DNA of 36,711 nucleotides from Thermoflexales bacterium (GTDB lineage Bacteria; Chloroflexota; Anaerolineae; B4-G1), in contig SKQX01000244.1 in NCBI GenBank assembly GCA_007118795.1, positions 1 to 36,711 of the forward strand, read 5' to 3'. A program made the translations under genes and the position numbers. Positions 7,854 to 16,412 of the stretch are shown one piece after another. Below the pieces are notes generated by a model that was not told where the DNA came from, searched no databases, and was given only the letters and a program-made list of their open reading frames with translations. Position 1 is the stretch's first letter. The number at the start of each line of letters is the position of its first letter.

Positions 7854-8036
7854 CTATCGCTGTTTTTCCAGGGTGCGCAGACAGCGCGTACAGATGTTTA
7901 TCCGCTTCATCTCGCCATTGATCAGGACCCGTTTCCTTTGGACGTTGGCCCTAAACTGGCGCTTTGTCCTCTTCTTGGACCGCGGAACGGTGTGGCCGAA
8001 CCGGGTGCCTTTGCCGCATATTCTGCATTTCGCCAT
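7854..8036 (-). CDS. rpmB: 50S ribosomal protein L28 (zinc-binding form)
   Basis: The 60-residue protein starts 'MAKCRICGKG' and contains 'NVQRKRVLINGEMKRINICT', the standard L28 pattern. Two cysteine pairs, Cys4/Cys7 and Cys49/Cys52, indicate the zinc-ribbon version. ATG 8036 is chosen because GGAGG lies 8 bases upstream; the longer frame from a TTG at 8051 includes that SD. It is a component of the large ribosomal subunit. It appears monocistronic, driven by the promoter at 8180-8152 and facing the plus-strand core block divergently. Confidence 0.95.
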   Translation of the reverse strand: MAKCRICGKGTRFGHTVPRSKKRTKRQFRANVQRKRVLINGEMKRINICTRCLRTLEKQR

Positions 8037-8151
8037 TGATTTGACCTCCAATACTTTGGTCGTTGTGCACGACGAAGTTGTCGTTCTCTGATGATTCCAC
8101 GCTGGGGTTCAGACCCAGGCTGTCTTAATGGGTTTCGTTAGCCAGCCCGTT

Positions 8152-8180
8152 ATTATACGTCGAGCAGCGCTTTCATGCAA
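8152..8180 (-). promoter_or_regulatory. Promoter candidate for rpmB
   Basis: On the minus strand TTGCAT (8180-8175) and a perfect TATAAT (8157-8152) are 17 bp apart. The leader would be about 110 nt. The remaining 8181-8394 stretch, upstream of the Asp23 gene, holds a TTGACA at 8225 without a suitable -10 and no gene. Confidence 0.6.
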
Positions 8181-8394
8181 CCCTTGGTTTGGGGTCTCAA
8201 GCCGGAGTGGTGATGGCCAGCTTGTTGACAGGGTCGCTGACCTTGGGTGTTTGTGAGTGGATCAGATTCTCGGACAGTCCAGCCCAAGTCGGGTTTCTTG
8301 GGCCACCGAGATGATACTGCCAATGGGTGGGCGAGGAGCAGCACCTCTGCGTTGCTTTGAACGCCCAATATTCGACCGATCGGGAGGAGGAAGC

Positions 8395-8748
8395 ATGCCG
8401 GAACGCAAGTCTGGAGGCCGGATCGACGTGTCGCCGAAAGCGATTGCCAGCATTGTGAACGATGCAGTCCTGTCGTGCTATGGCGTCGTCGGGACTGCGT
8501 CCAAAGATCTGGCGGCAGGCATCGCTACGGCTCTGTCGACGGAAAGAAGAAGGGGGGTAGAGGTCCGGGTCGAAGACGGGCACATCGTCATCGATGTCTA
8601 TGTCATCATTGAATACGGAACGCGTATTCCTGCTGTGGCGCGCAGTGTGATGAACGTCGTCGAGTTCAGCGTCGAGCGGGCCCTTGGGGTCCCTGTGGCC
8701 AGGGTCAACGTTCACGTCGATGGCCTGCGCGTCAGCAATGTCGACTGA
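8395..8748 (+). CDS. Asp23/Gls24 family protein (first copy)
   Basis: ATG 8395 follows a strong GGGAGGAGG SD (8382-8390), which rules out the longer open frame from 8257. The 117-residue protein shows the family pattern. 'RIDVSPKAIASIVNDAVLSC' is followed by 'YGVVG', a beta-rich 'GVEVRVEDGHIVIDVYVIIE' and 'YGTRIPAVARSVMNVVEFSV', ending 'VNVHVDGL'. Members (YloU-like) are small cytoplasmic or membrane-associated proteins linked to the envelope and lipid metabolism. They commonly precede fakA, as here (51 nt gap). A paralogue lies at 17190-17531. The precise biochemical role is unknown. Confidence 0.9.
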   Translation: MPERKSGGRIDVSPKAIASIVNDAVLSCYGVVGTASKDLAAGIATALSTERRRGVEVRVEDGHIVIDVYVIIEYGTRIPAVARSVMNVVEFSVERALGVPVARVNVHVDGLRVSNVD

Positions 8749-8799
8749 CCTTTGTGACGCTCGTTGATCGTTTCGCTCATCAGTTCTAGGGAGATAGGG

Positions 8800-10461
8800 T
8801 TGACTGCACAGGACAGGAGATCAGAGAAGGACAGTGGGGATGCGCGCTATGTCCTCGACGGACAGGGTTTTAAGCGCCTCGTTCGGGCCGGGTTGGGATG
8901 GCTTCAGCGGCATCAGGCGACGATTAACGCCCTGAATGTGTACCCGGTTCCCGACGGTGACACCGGAACAAACATGGTGCTGACCATGCGCTCAGCATGG
9001 TCCGAGATTCAGGATGTGACGGACAGCAACGTGGGCCGAGTCGTGGGAAAGATGGCTCACGGTGCGCTGATGGGCGCGAGGGGCAACTCGGGCGTCATCC
9101 TCTCTCAGATCTGGCGCGGATTCGCTCGGTGTCTGGACGAGAAAGATGTCCTGCAGACGGACGATTTGGCTGCTGCCTGTCGAGAAGGATCCGAGACCGC
9201 GTACAAGGGGGTGGTGAAACCCGTAGAGGGTACGATTCTCACCGTTGCCCGCGCAGTGGCGGACGCCGCTGCTCGGGCCGACGCGAGCACGGATGATCTG
9301 GTCACCGTGCTGGAGCAGATGGTGTTCGCCGCCCACGAGACAGTTGTCCTCACCCCTTCCCTGCTGCCTGTGCTCAAGGAGGCGGGAGTGGTCGACGCCG
9401 GAGGCCAGGGCCTCTTCATCATCTTGCAGGGTATGCTCCGCCATATGAGAGGGGAGCCCGTTGCGCAGGATGTGGAGGTCGACGAGGCGACTCCGATCCG
9501 GCATGAAGGGCTGGTGCCTGGCGAGGAAGGTTACGAGTACGACGTGCAGTTCCTGGTGGTTGGAGACGATCTCGATGTCGATGAGATTCGGGAGCGCATA
9601 GCCGAGATGGGGGACTATCCTCTCGTCGTTGGCGATCCCACGACGATCAAGGTGCACGTCCACGTCTCCGATCCCGGCGTCCCCATCAGCTACGGGGCCG
9701 AGTTGGGTTCGCTCCGCGACGTGGTGGTCGAGGACATGCAGGCCCAGTATCAAGACTTCGTGTCCGGACGCGAGGGGCCGCCCGCCCGGCCTACCGAGGG
9801 GATTGGCGACATTGGAGTTGTAGCTGTTGTCCCCGGTGATGGATTGGCTCGGGTGTTTGAGAGTCTTGGTGCGGGTGCCGTGGTCCGCGGCGGTCAGACC
9901 ATGAACCCGAGTACCAAGGACTTGCTTGAGGCGATTGAGCGCCTACCGACCGAGCAGGTCATCTTGCTACCCAACAACAGCAATGTGGTCCTGGCGGCTG
10001 AGCAGAGCTGTGAGATGAGCGACAAGGAGGTTGTGGTCGTCCCAACCCGGTTCGTGCCCGAGGGCGTCACGGCGCTCCTTGCCGTCAACTACCAGGCCGA
10101 TCTTGAATCCAATGTGAAGGCGATGAAGCGGGCCATGGAAGACGTGGAGACAGGTGAGATCACCCTGGCCACTCGCTCGGCCCGGCTCAATGGTGTCGAA
10201 GTGTTGGACGGACAGGTGATCGGTCTCCACAACGGCGAGCTCAAGGTCGGCGGTGATACCGTCGAGGAGGTTGCCGGGCAGTTACTCGACGAGATGGGGG
10301 CGGACGATCGAGAGATCATCACGTTATATCACGGCGAAGACGTCAGTTGGGAAGCGGCCGAGAGGCTGGGTGGTCTCTTGCAGGAAGATTGGCCCGGGCA
10401 AGAGATAGAGGTCATCCCGGGTGGGCAACCTCACTATCTGTACATCATCTCGGTAGAGTAG
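8800..10461 (+). CDS. fakA: Fatty acid kinase catalytic subunit FakA (DhaL/YloV family)
   Basis: The protein has 553 residues from TTG 8800, chosen because AGGGAG lies just upstream; an alternative TTG at 8764 has no SD. The N-terminal DhaL (Dak2) kinase domain spans about residues 20-215. It has the Mg/ATP aspartates in 'NVYPVPDGDTGTNM' (46-59), then 'GARGNSGVILSQ' (92-103) and 'DAGGQGLF'. A middle domain and a DegV-like C-terminal domain follow, the usual FakA order and length. FakA phosphorylates fatty acids bound to FakB, feeding acyl-phosphate into phospholipid synthesis. The next gene encodes a DegV/FakB protein, its expected partner, which strengthens the call. Confidence 0.9.
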   Translation: MTAQDRRSEKDSGDARYVLDGQGFKRLVRAGLGWLQRHQATINALNVYPVPDGDTGTNMVLTMRSAWSEIQDVTDSNVGRVVGKMAHGALMGARGNSGVILSQIWRGFARCLDEKDVLQTDDLAAACREGSETAYKGVVKPVEGTILTVARAVADAAARADASTDDLVTVLEQMVFAAHETVVLTPSLLPVLKEAGVVDAGGQGLFIILQGMLRHMRGEPVAQDVEVDEATPIRHEGLVPGEEGYEYDVQFLVVGDDLDVDEIRERIAEMGDYPLVVGDPTTIKVHVHVSDPGVPISYGAELGSLRDVVVEDMQAQYQDFVSGREGPPARPTEGIGDIGVVAVVPGDGLARVFESLGAGAVVRGGQTMNPSTKDLLEAIERLPTEQVILLPNNSNVVLAAEQSCEMSDKEVVVVPTRFVPEGVTALLAVNYQADLESNVKAMKRAMEDVETGEITLATRSARLNGVEVLDGQVIGLHNGELKVGGDTVEEVAGQLLDEMGADDREIITLYHGEDVSWEAAERLGGLLQEDWPGQEIEVIPGGQPHYLYIISVE

Positions 10462-10552
10462 ATGCCCCTTAATATGCGTCCCCGGCGCCCGGATGTCGAT
10501 CCTAGCGTCCGAGTGCCGGCGGATGGCGGCTAGTGCAAGTTCGGGAGGTCGC

Positions 10553-11437
10553 GTGTCCAAGGTCCACATCGTCACTGATAGTGCTCTGCGGCTGCCTACT
10601 GCGGTGAGTGAGGGCGTTTCCGATGCAGAGGTTGCCGAGCAGCTCGGCATCACCATTGTCCCTCTCACCGTCCGAATCGATGGAGAGGATCTCCGGGATG
10701 GCATCGACCTGGATCGTGAGGAGCTGCTCCTCCGCATGGCCAGGGAGCGTGTTCGGCCCCAGATCGTTGGCCCGACGATGCACGACTTCCGGCGGGTCTA
10801 CGGGCGCTTGACTCGGCGCACCGATCAGATCATCTCTCTCCACTCATCGGGGGGCCTGAGCCTGGTGAGCCGTGAGGCCGAACTAGCGACGCGGGGTTTT
10901 ATGGGGCGCTATGACATCCTGGTGGTTGACTCGGAGACGCTCTCCCTCGGATTGGGCATCCTAGCCGAATCTGCAGCTCGCCTGGCTGATGAGTCCTTAC
11001 CGATCGGGGCCATCGTGAGACACATAAGGGGTATGCTTCGCCATGTCTACGTGTCGCTCACCACGGATACACTGGATTACCTGGAGCACTCCGGCCTGAT
11101 TAGCGCCACCCAGGCGATCTTGGGCACGATGCTCGACAATAAGCCCTCTTTGGCCTTGGAGAGGGGAAGGATCATCCCGATGGAGAAGGTGATTGGTCGG
11201 GACGATGCCATAGGCAAACTGGCCGATTTCGCCAACGAGTTCCCGCACATCGAGAAGATGGCGATCCTACAGAGCACGTCCTACGCCACCGAAGAGACTG
11301 AGATGCTGCGGACAGATGTGGAGGTGACGGCCGCCGACGGTGAGTTCCCGGTCCTGCTGTACGGGCCGCTATTGGCTTCCCACGTGGGGCCCGATGCGCT
11401 GGGCCTCATTGTATACGAAGGGTTCGGCGGTCGCTGA
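10553..11437 (+). CDS. fakB: DegV family fatty-acid-binding protein (FakB-like)
   Basis: GTG 10553 is preceded by GGGAGG four bases away and gives the typical N-terminus 'VSKVHIVTDSALRLP'; the open frame from 10493 adds 20 unlikely residues. The 294-residue protein has the DegV pattern. 'ITIVPLTVRIDGEDLRDGID', a 'PQIVGPTMHDF' segment, 'IISLHSSGGLSLVSREAELA' (fatty acid carboxylate-binding Ser region) and 'TTDTLDYLEHSGLIS' are visible. It binds a fatty acid and presents it to FakA. It lies 91 nt after fakA and just before recG. Which acyl chain it prefers cannot be told. Confidence 0.88.
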   Translation: MSKVHIVTDSALRLPTAVSEGVSDAEVAEQLGITIVPLTVRIDGEDLRDGIDLDREELLLRMARERVRPQIVGPTMHDFRRVYGRLTRRTDQIISLHSSGGLSLVSREAELATRGFMGRYDILVVDSETLSLGLGILAESAARLADESLPIGAIVRHIRGMLRHVYVSLTTDTLDYLEHSGLISATQAILGTMLDNKPSLALERGRIIPMEKVIGRDDAIGKLADFANEFPHIEKMAILQSTSYATEETEMLRTDVEVTAADGEFPVLLYGPLLASHVGPDALGLIVYEGFGGR

Positions 11438-11443
11438 GAGGTG

Positions 11444-13852
11444 ATGGTGAAGAAACCCGTTGATAAGTTGGTCAAGATTCTTCTTCTGGAGGCGGAGAGA
11501 CACCAGGACAGATCCGTCGTAGGTGGGCTCGCGTCATACGCCGAGACATGGGCACAGGAGGCTAAGCAAGAATTCGGACCGACGTGGTCCGATTGGATCG
11601 ACGAAGTTGCCGTCCGCTTGCGTACCTACAGTGAACTCCCCAACGTGGCCGCACGTAGAAAGGCGTTGGCCTCCCTCTATCAAGTCCTGAAGAAAGGGCC
11701 CGTCGACAGCGCACCGTCACTCAGCAGACCGACGGCTTCGCCCCGTCAGACATCTCCGAGGCCGAAGAGGGCCCCGGGGCGGCAACCCAAGCTTGATTCA
11801 CCGGCAACGAAGGCCCGCGGCGTGGGCCCGAAACGATCTGCCCGGCTCAAGCGATTGGGCGTCCGCACCATCCGGGATCTGCTCTACTTTCTTCCCCGCC
11901 GCTACGAAGACTACTCGCAGCTTGTTCCCATCAACCGCCTTCAGCTGGGCGAGCAGGTGACGATCATTGCCCAGGTCAAGAAGGCTTCCCTCCGCCGAAC
12001 GCGGGGGGGAGCCCCGATGCTCAAAGCCGTCCTCAGCGATGGCACGGGCGCTGTCGAGGTCACATGGTTCAACCAGCGGTATCTAGCCAACGAGATTACG
12101 CCTGGACGACAGATTGTGATCAGCGGCACCGTCGATGAGTATCTGGGGCACCTCTGTTTCACATCGCCGGAGTGGGAACCGCTCCGGGACGAACTGCTCC
12201 ACACCAATCGTATCGTGCCGGTCTACCCGCTTACCGAGGGCCTGAGAGCGAAGTCTCTGCGTCGACTGATGAAGCGCACCGTCACGTACTGGGCCCGGCG
12301 CCTGCCTGACCACTTGCCCTCTTCTGTTCAGCATGGGGAGGGGCTCTTGGATCTCGAGTCTGCTATCTTGCAGGCTCACTTCCCTAGCAGCTGGGAGCTG
12401 CTACAGCGTGCTCGTCAACGGCTGGCCTTCGATGAACTCTTCGTTCTCCAACTCGCTCTCCTTCGGCAGCGGGTCGAGTGGCGCTCGGAACCGGGGCAGG
12501 CGATTCCTTTGCGGGAAACCGTGCTGCAGAGTCTCGTGGGAAGTCTGCCCTATGATCTGACGGCCGCGCAGAGGCTGGTCCTCGAGCAGATTGTCAAGGA
12601 CGTACAAACCGATCGGCCCATGACGCGGTTGCTGCAGGGGGACGTAGGGTCGGGAAAGACGGTGGTGGCCACGGCAGCCCTGGCGCTGGCTGCAGCCGCT
12701 GGGGCTCAGGCCGCCTTGATGGCGCCCACCGAGCTACTGGCTGAGCAGCACTATCGAACCATTGCGGACCTTCTCGAGCGCGGCTTGGACGTGGAGCTGG
12801 AGGCTCGCCTTCTCACCGGGAGCACCCCGCCCGCAGAGCGGGAGGAAATCACCTCGAGACTGGTCGACGGCACCCTGCCTATCGTCGTAGGGACCCACGC
12901 GCTGATCCAGGAGAGTGTCCGCTTCCACAACCTGGTGCTGGCTGTGGTCGATGAGCAGCATCGCTTCGGCGTACGGCAGCGGGCCGCGCTCCGGCAGAAG
13001 GGGTATAACCCTCACCTGTTGGTGATGACCGCGACACCGATTCCCCGCTCCCTCCAGCTGACCGTCTGGGGGCACATGGACGTCTCTATCATCGATGAGA
13101 TGCCACCCGGGCGGAAGCCTGTGGTGACTCGTCTCGTTCTGCCAAGCGAGCGGGAGCGAGCTTATGCGTTCGTGCGAACGCAGATCGAAGAAGGGCGGCA
13201 GGTGTTCGTCATCTGTCCCCTGGTCGAGGAATCGGACGCCTTGGAGGCGAAGGCGGCGGTGGATGAGTTCGAGCGGCTGAGGGAGGATATCTTCCCCGAC
13301 TTGAAGCTGGGCCTATTACACGGGCGTATGGGGGCTACCGAGAAGGAATTGACGATGGCCTCCTTCGTCCGAGGCGGACTCGATCTCCTGGTCGCCACAT
13401 CCGTCATTGAGGTGGGGATCGATGTACCCAACGCGAGCGTGATGCTGATTGAGGGCGCTGAGCGTTTCGGACTTGCACAACTCCACCAATTCCGGGGGCG
13501 GGTGGGTCGGGGCGAGCATGAGTCGTACTGTCTGCTTATCTCCGATTCAGCTTCTGACCAAGCGCGAGAGCGGTTGGAGGCCATGGAGGCGACTACCGAT
13601 GGCTTCGTGCTGGCCAGGAAGGATCTGGAGATGCGGGGCCCGGGCGAGTTCCTCGGGACGCGACAGTCTGGGTTTTCCGAGGCGGTGCTTTCCCTCGAGC
13701 TGGCGGACGTCGCCGATCTTCGACTAGTCCAGCGGGCGCGGGAGGCCGCTCGACGGTTCTTCGAAACCGACCCGCAGCTGGCTGATCCGGCCCATCGTCT
13801 GTTGGCTCAGCGAGTACTACGAGTTCTTGAACAAGGAGGGACAACCAGTTGA
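11444..13852 (+). CDS. recG: ATP-dependent DNA helicase RecG with N-terminal extension
   Basis: About 802 residues, longer than the usual 680-700 because about 120 extra residues precede the wedge domain. The extension is a helical domain with a Ser/Pro/Arg-rich linker. The wedge/OB domain spans about 130-290 ('GVGPKRSARLKRLGVRTIRD'). Helicase motifs follow: Walker A 'GDVGSGKT' (about 399-406), DEQH motif II (about 503-506), 'VMTATPIPRSL', and 'QLHQFRGRVGRG' (motif VI). RecG remodels stalled forks and branched DNA. The start (ATG 11444 or GTG 11441) lies 3-6 nt after fakB with no free SD, so translation is probably coupled. The stop overlaps the coaD start (TTGA). Confidence 0.93.
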   Translation: MVKKPVDKLVKILLLEAERHQDRSVVGGLASYAETWAQEAKQEFGPTWSDWIDEVAVRLRTYSELPNVAARRKALASLYQVLKKGPVDSAPSLSRPTASPRQTSPRPKRAPGRQPKLDSPATKARGVGPKRSARLKRLGVRTIRDLLYFLPRRYEDYSQLVPINRLQLGEQVTIIAQVKKASLRRTRGGAPMLKAVLSDGTGAVEVTWFNQRYLANEITPGRQIVISGTVDEYLGHLCFTSPEWEPLRDELLHTNRIVPVYPLTEGLRAKSLRRLMKRTVTYWARRLPDHLPSSVQHGEGLLDLESAILQAHFPSSWELLQRARQRLAFDELFVLQLALLRQRVEWRSEPGQAIPLRETVLQSLVGSLPYDLTAAQRLVLEQIVKDVQTDRPMTRLLQGDVGSGKTVVATAALALAAAAGAQAALMAPTELLAEQHYRTIADLLERGLDVELEARLLTGSTPPAEREEITSRLVDGTLPIVVGTHALIQESVRFHNLVLAVVDEQHRFGVRQRAALRQKGYNPHLLVMTATPIPRSLQLTVWGHMDVSIIDEMPPGRKPVVTRLVLPSERERAYAFVRTQIEEGRQVFVICPLVEESDALEAKAAVDEFERLREDIFPDLKLGLLHGRMGATEKELTMASFVRGGLDLLVATSVIEVGIDVPNASVMLIEGAERFGLAQLHQFRGRVGRGEHESYCLLISDSASDQARERLEAMEATTDGFVLARKDLEMRGPGEFLGTRQSGFSEAVLSLELADVADLRLVQRAREAARRFFETDPQLADPAHRLLAQRVLRVLEQGGTTS

Positions 13853-14376
13853 TCCGGACGGCCCTGTATCCCGGCACTTTCGACCCGGTCCATCGTGGAC
13901 ACATCGACATTGCGACCCGAGCTTGCAGCATCTTCGAAAACGTGGTGGTAGCCGTCTATGATCGGCCGGCTAAGAACCTGCTGTTCACTATTGAGGAACG
14001 AGTGGCCCTGGCGCGTCAGGCTTTGGAGGATCTGCCGAACGTGACGGTGGCGGTTTATGGCGGGCTTACGGTCGACTTCGCGCGCGAGGTCGGCGCGCAA
14101 GCCATTGTGCGGGGCCTGAGGGTCATTTCGGACTTCGAGCTGGAGTATCAAATGGCCTTGACCAATCGTCAGCTGGCGCCGGAGATCGAGTTTGTGTGCC
14201 TCATGACGCGTCAGGCCCACGCATTCATCAGTTCCAGCATTGTCAAGGAGGTTGCCCTCCTTGAGGGAAACGTGGAGGCTATGGTCACGCCCCGGGTCGC
14301 GCGAGCCCTGGAGGCGAGACGTCGCCAGCGGGAGGAGAACCGAGAGCCGGTACCGGTCGTATCCCTGCGCGATTAG
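13849..14376 (+). CDS. coaD: Pantetheine-phosphate adenylyltransferase
   Basis: The 175-residue protein begins 'TALYPGTFDPVHRGH' with the nucleotidyltransferase TxxH...GH signature (His15, His18) and later has 'ISSSIVKEVA' (the ISSTxVR-like motif). It transfers AMP to 4'-phosphopantetheine, the fourth step of CoA synthesis. The start is TTG 13849, supported by AAGGAGG nine bases upstream and by the 4-base overlap with the recG stop. The family is usually about 160 residues, so the Arg/Glu-rich C-terminal tail is slightly long. It sits in the fatty acid / CoA block. Confidence 0.93.
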   Translation: MIRTALYPGTFDPVHRGHIDIATRACSIFENVVVAVYDRPAKNLLFTIEERVALARQALEDLPNVTVAVYGGLTVDFAREVGAQAIVRGLRVISDFELEYQMALTNRQLAPEIEFVCLMTRQAHAFISSSIVKEVALLEGNVEAMVTPRVARALEARRRQREENREPVPVVSLRD

Positions 14377-14390
14377 CAACGGAGGCATCT

Positions 14391-14906
14391 ATGGATATCC
14401 TACACCTGATAGACCGCCTGGAGGAGATCCTCCGAGGCAGCCGGCGTGTTCCCTTCAGCGATCTCCGTCTGGTCGACGAGCAACGCATCTGGCCTCTGGT
14501 CGATCAAATGCGCATCTCCATCCCCGATGAAATGAGGCGTGCTGAGCGGATCATCCGCGAGCGCGAGCGTGCGAAGGCTCAAGCAACCGAGGAGGCCGAG
14601 CGCATCGTGGCGTTGGCCCGTGAGGAGGCTGCCCGTCTTTCGGCCGATCACCACATCTCCCACGCGGCGGAACGAGAGGCCGGGGCGATCCGTGAGCGGG
14701 CTAGGCAGGAGGCACGGCAGATTGTGGCCGGAGCCGATGAGTATGCTTTCGACGTCCTTTGTGATCTCGAGCAGGAGTTGAAGCGGGCTCTCACCATCAT
14801 TGAGAACGGAATCCGGGCGGTGGAGGCGCGGCGCGCGGGGCAAGAGGACGCTCCGATGCCCGAGTCGATCGTCGTGGCGGGTGAGGGTGAGGAGGAGGAG
14901 ACCTAG
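14391..14906 (+). CDS. Coiled-coil protein of unknown function (ATP synthase b-subunit-like composition)
   Basis: ATG 14391 follows ACGGAGG. The 171-residue protein is highly charged. An N-terminal helical pair (about 1-45, 'MDILHLIDRLEEILRGSRRV') is followed by a long Ala/Glu/Arg-rich coiled coil (about 48-145), then an acidic tail ending in five Glu. There is no membrane segment, so it is not a real F0 subunit b despite the similar look. It lies 14 nt after coaD and before the rpmF promoter. A DivIVA-like or scaffolding role is conceivable but unproven. Confidence 0.75.
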   Translation: MDILHLIDRLEEILRGSRRVPFSDLRLVDEQRIWPLVDQMRISIPDEMRRAERIIRERERAKAQATEEAERIVALAREEAARLSADHHISHAAEREAGAIRERARQEARQIVAGADEYAFDVLCDLEQELKRALTIIENGIRAVEARRAGQEDAPMPESIVVAGEGEEEET

Positions 14907-14937
14907 GCCCGGCAGCGGATGGACAACCGCGTGAGTC

Positions 14938-14965
14938 TTGACACCTGGATTCGAGCCTCTATAAT
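14938..14965 (+). promoter_or_regulatory. Strong sigma-A promoter upstream of rpmF-fabD-fabG
   Basis: Perfect TTGACA (14938-14943) and perfect TATAAT (14960-14965) are 16 bp apart. Transcription would start near 14972, about 130 nt before rpmF. It is the best promoter match in the window and splits the core block into two transcription units. Confidence 0.85.
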
Positions 14966-15101
14966 ATGGGCGTAACAGCGGGACGAATATAACACGGCAT
15001 AGACCCATCTCATTCGGAGTGATGCGCGGGATACGTTTGTTGTTCATTCGGCGTCCGTAGGAAGTGGGTGGCTTGGACTCGAAAAGGAGTGTGGATAGAC
15101 A

Positions 15102-15287
15102 ATGGGTGCTGTACCAAAAGTAAGAATCTCGAAGTCAAGAGGACGCAAACGCAGCAGTCAGTGGAAGATCAAGGCTCGCAGTCTGGTGACGTGCGATTGG
15201 TGTGGGGCGCCAAAGCGGCCCCATCATGTCTGCATGAGCTGCGGGACGTATCGCGGTGAGCAGGTCATTGAGATTGAGGAAGAATAG
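15102..15287 (+). CDS. rpmF: 50S ribosomal protein L32 (zinc-ribbon form)
   Basis: The 61-residue protein starts 'MGAVPKVRISKSRGRKR' and carries the zinc ribbon Cys31-x2-Cys34 and Cys44-x2-Cys47 ('CDWCG', 'CMSCG'). The AAGGAG SD at 15084-15089 is 12 bases before ATG, longer than usual, but no other start fits. It is a large-subunit ribosomal protein. Linkage of rpmF to fatty-acid genes is common in bacteria, and here fabD follows 35 nt downstream. Confidence 0.95.
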   Translation: MGAVPKVRISKSRGRKRSSQWKIKARSLVTCDWCGAPKRPHHVCMSCGTYRGEQVIEIEEE

Positions 15288-15322
15288 TCTCTGATGGGAG
15301 GATATCTGAGGACTGGAGCTGC

Positions 15323-16300
15323 TTGTCACAGATCAAAGGGAATGTTCACCAGGATACCGTTAACAATCTAGAGGGGGAGCCACTGTCACCTAAGTCCGCC
15401 TATCTCTTTCCGGGACAAGGCTCTCAGTATGTGGGCATGGGGTACGAGCTCTACGAGAGATTCCCCCTGGCCCGCGACGTATTCGCCCAGGCTGACGATA
15501 CCCTGGGTATTCTTCTTTCGGAGCTTTGTTTCCAGGGGCCTTCCGATATTCTCGATGATACAGTCAACACGCAACCTGCGATTCTGGCTGCCAGTGTGGC
15601 GGCGTTCCGTGTCATGGTTCAGCATGACACCGACGCGCCCGCTTACGTAGCAGGTCACAGCATGGGGGAGTTCAGTGCCTTGGTGGCCTCAGGAGCTCTC
15701 CCTTTCGAAGATGCGCTACGCTTGGTGCGGCGTCGTGGGCAGTTGATGAAACAGGCTGGAGAGCAGAGCCCCGGTGGCATGGCAGCGGTGCTTGGCCTGG
15801 GTAGGGAGGCGGTGGAGGAAGCTTGCACGACTGCCCGGCAGGAGACCGGTGAGCACATCGGCCTGGCCAATGACAACTGTCCCGGACAAATCGTCATCTC
15901 CGGGGCTAGAGCGGGTCTGGAGCGGGCATCCGAGCTTGCGGCGGCGCGGGGCGCCAAGCGTGTGGTCCGCCTACCGGTGAGTATCGCGGCCCATTCACCG
16001 TTGATGCGTGAGGCGGCTGAGGCCTTCAAGGTGGAGCTGAGATCTGTCCGATTTGAGGAGCCCCACACCCCCATGGTGGCCAACGCTACGGCACGTCCCG
16101 TCACCGATCCCATGGCGATTCGCGACGCCCTGGGGCAACAGCTGACCGCCCCGGTGTCCTGGACCGAATCGGTGGAGTGGATGATCGATTGGGGTGTGGA
16201 TCGCTTTGTGGAGGTCGGCCCGAAGAAGGTGCTGATTGGTCTTCTGCGCCGCATCGACCGGTCGGTGGATGGGCTTTCCACCGCCGATCTACTCGTCTGA
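15323..16300 (+). CDS. fabD: Malonyl-CoA:ACP transacylase
   Basis: The 325-residue protein has 'FPGQGSQ' (about 29-35), the nucleophile Ser113 in 'GHSMGE', and His224 in 'SIAAHSP', the Ser-His pair of FabD. 'LANDNCPGQIVISG' and 'FVEVGPKKVL' complete the family pattern. It loads malonyl onto acyl carrier protein for fatty acid elongation. The start is taken as TTG 15323 after GGAG; the conserved part begins only at about residue 24, so the N-terminus is uncertain. fabG follows after 112 nt. No acpP, fabH or fabF is in this block. Confidence 0.92.
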   Translation: MSQIKGNVHQDTVNNLEGEPLSPKSAYLFPGQGSQYVGMGYELYERFPLARDVFAQADDTLGILLSELCFQGPSDILDDTVNTQPAILAASVAAFRVMVQHDTDAPAYVAGHSMGEFSALVASGALPFEDALRLVRRRGQLMKQAGEQSPGGMAAVLGLGREAVEEACTTARQETGEHIGLANDNCPGQIVISGARAGLERASELAAARGAKRVVRLPVSIAAHSPLMREAAEAFKVELRSVRFEEPHTPMVANATARPVTDPMAIRDALGQQLTAPVSWTESVEWMIDWGVDRFVEVGPKKVLIGLLRRIDRSVDGLSTADLLV

Positions 16301-16412
16301 CAAGGATACCAGTGGGCCGATGTTGTTCACGCGTAGGTGGCTGATCCCATCACTAACGGCCTTGTGATACGCTGTGTCGCCACCGCCTGGTTCCTGGAGA
16401 ACGGAGGGCATT

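Noticed and set aside
8225..8253. TTGACA as promoter for the Asp23-fakA operon
   Set aside because: A perfect -35 but no acceptable -10 at 15-19 bp distance.
14391..14906. ATP synthase subunit b
   Set aside because: Similar coiled-coil composition but no N-terminal membrane helix and no other ATP synthase genes nearby.
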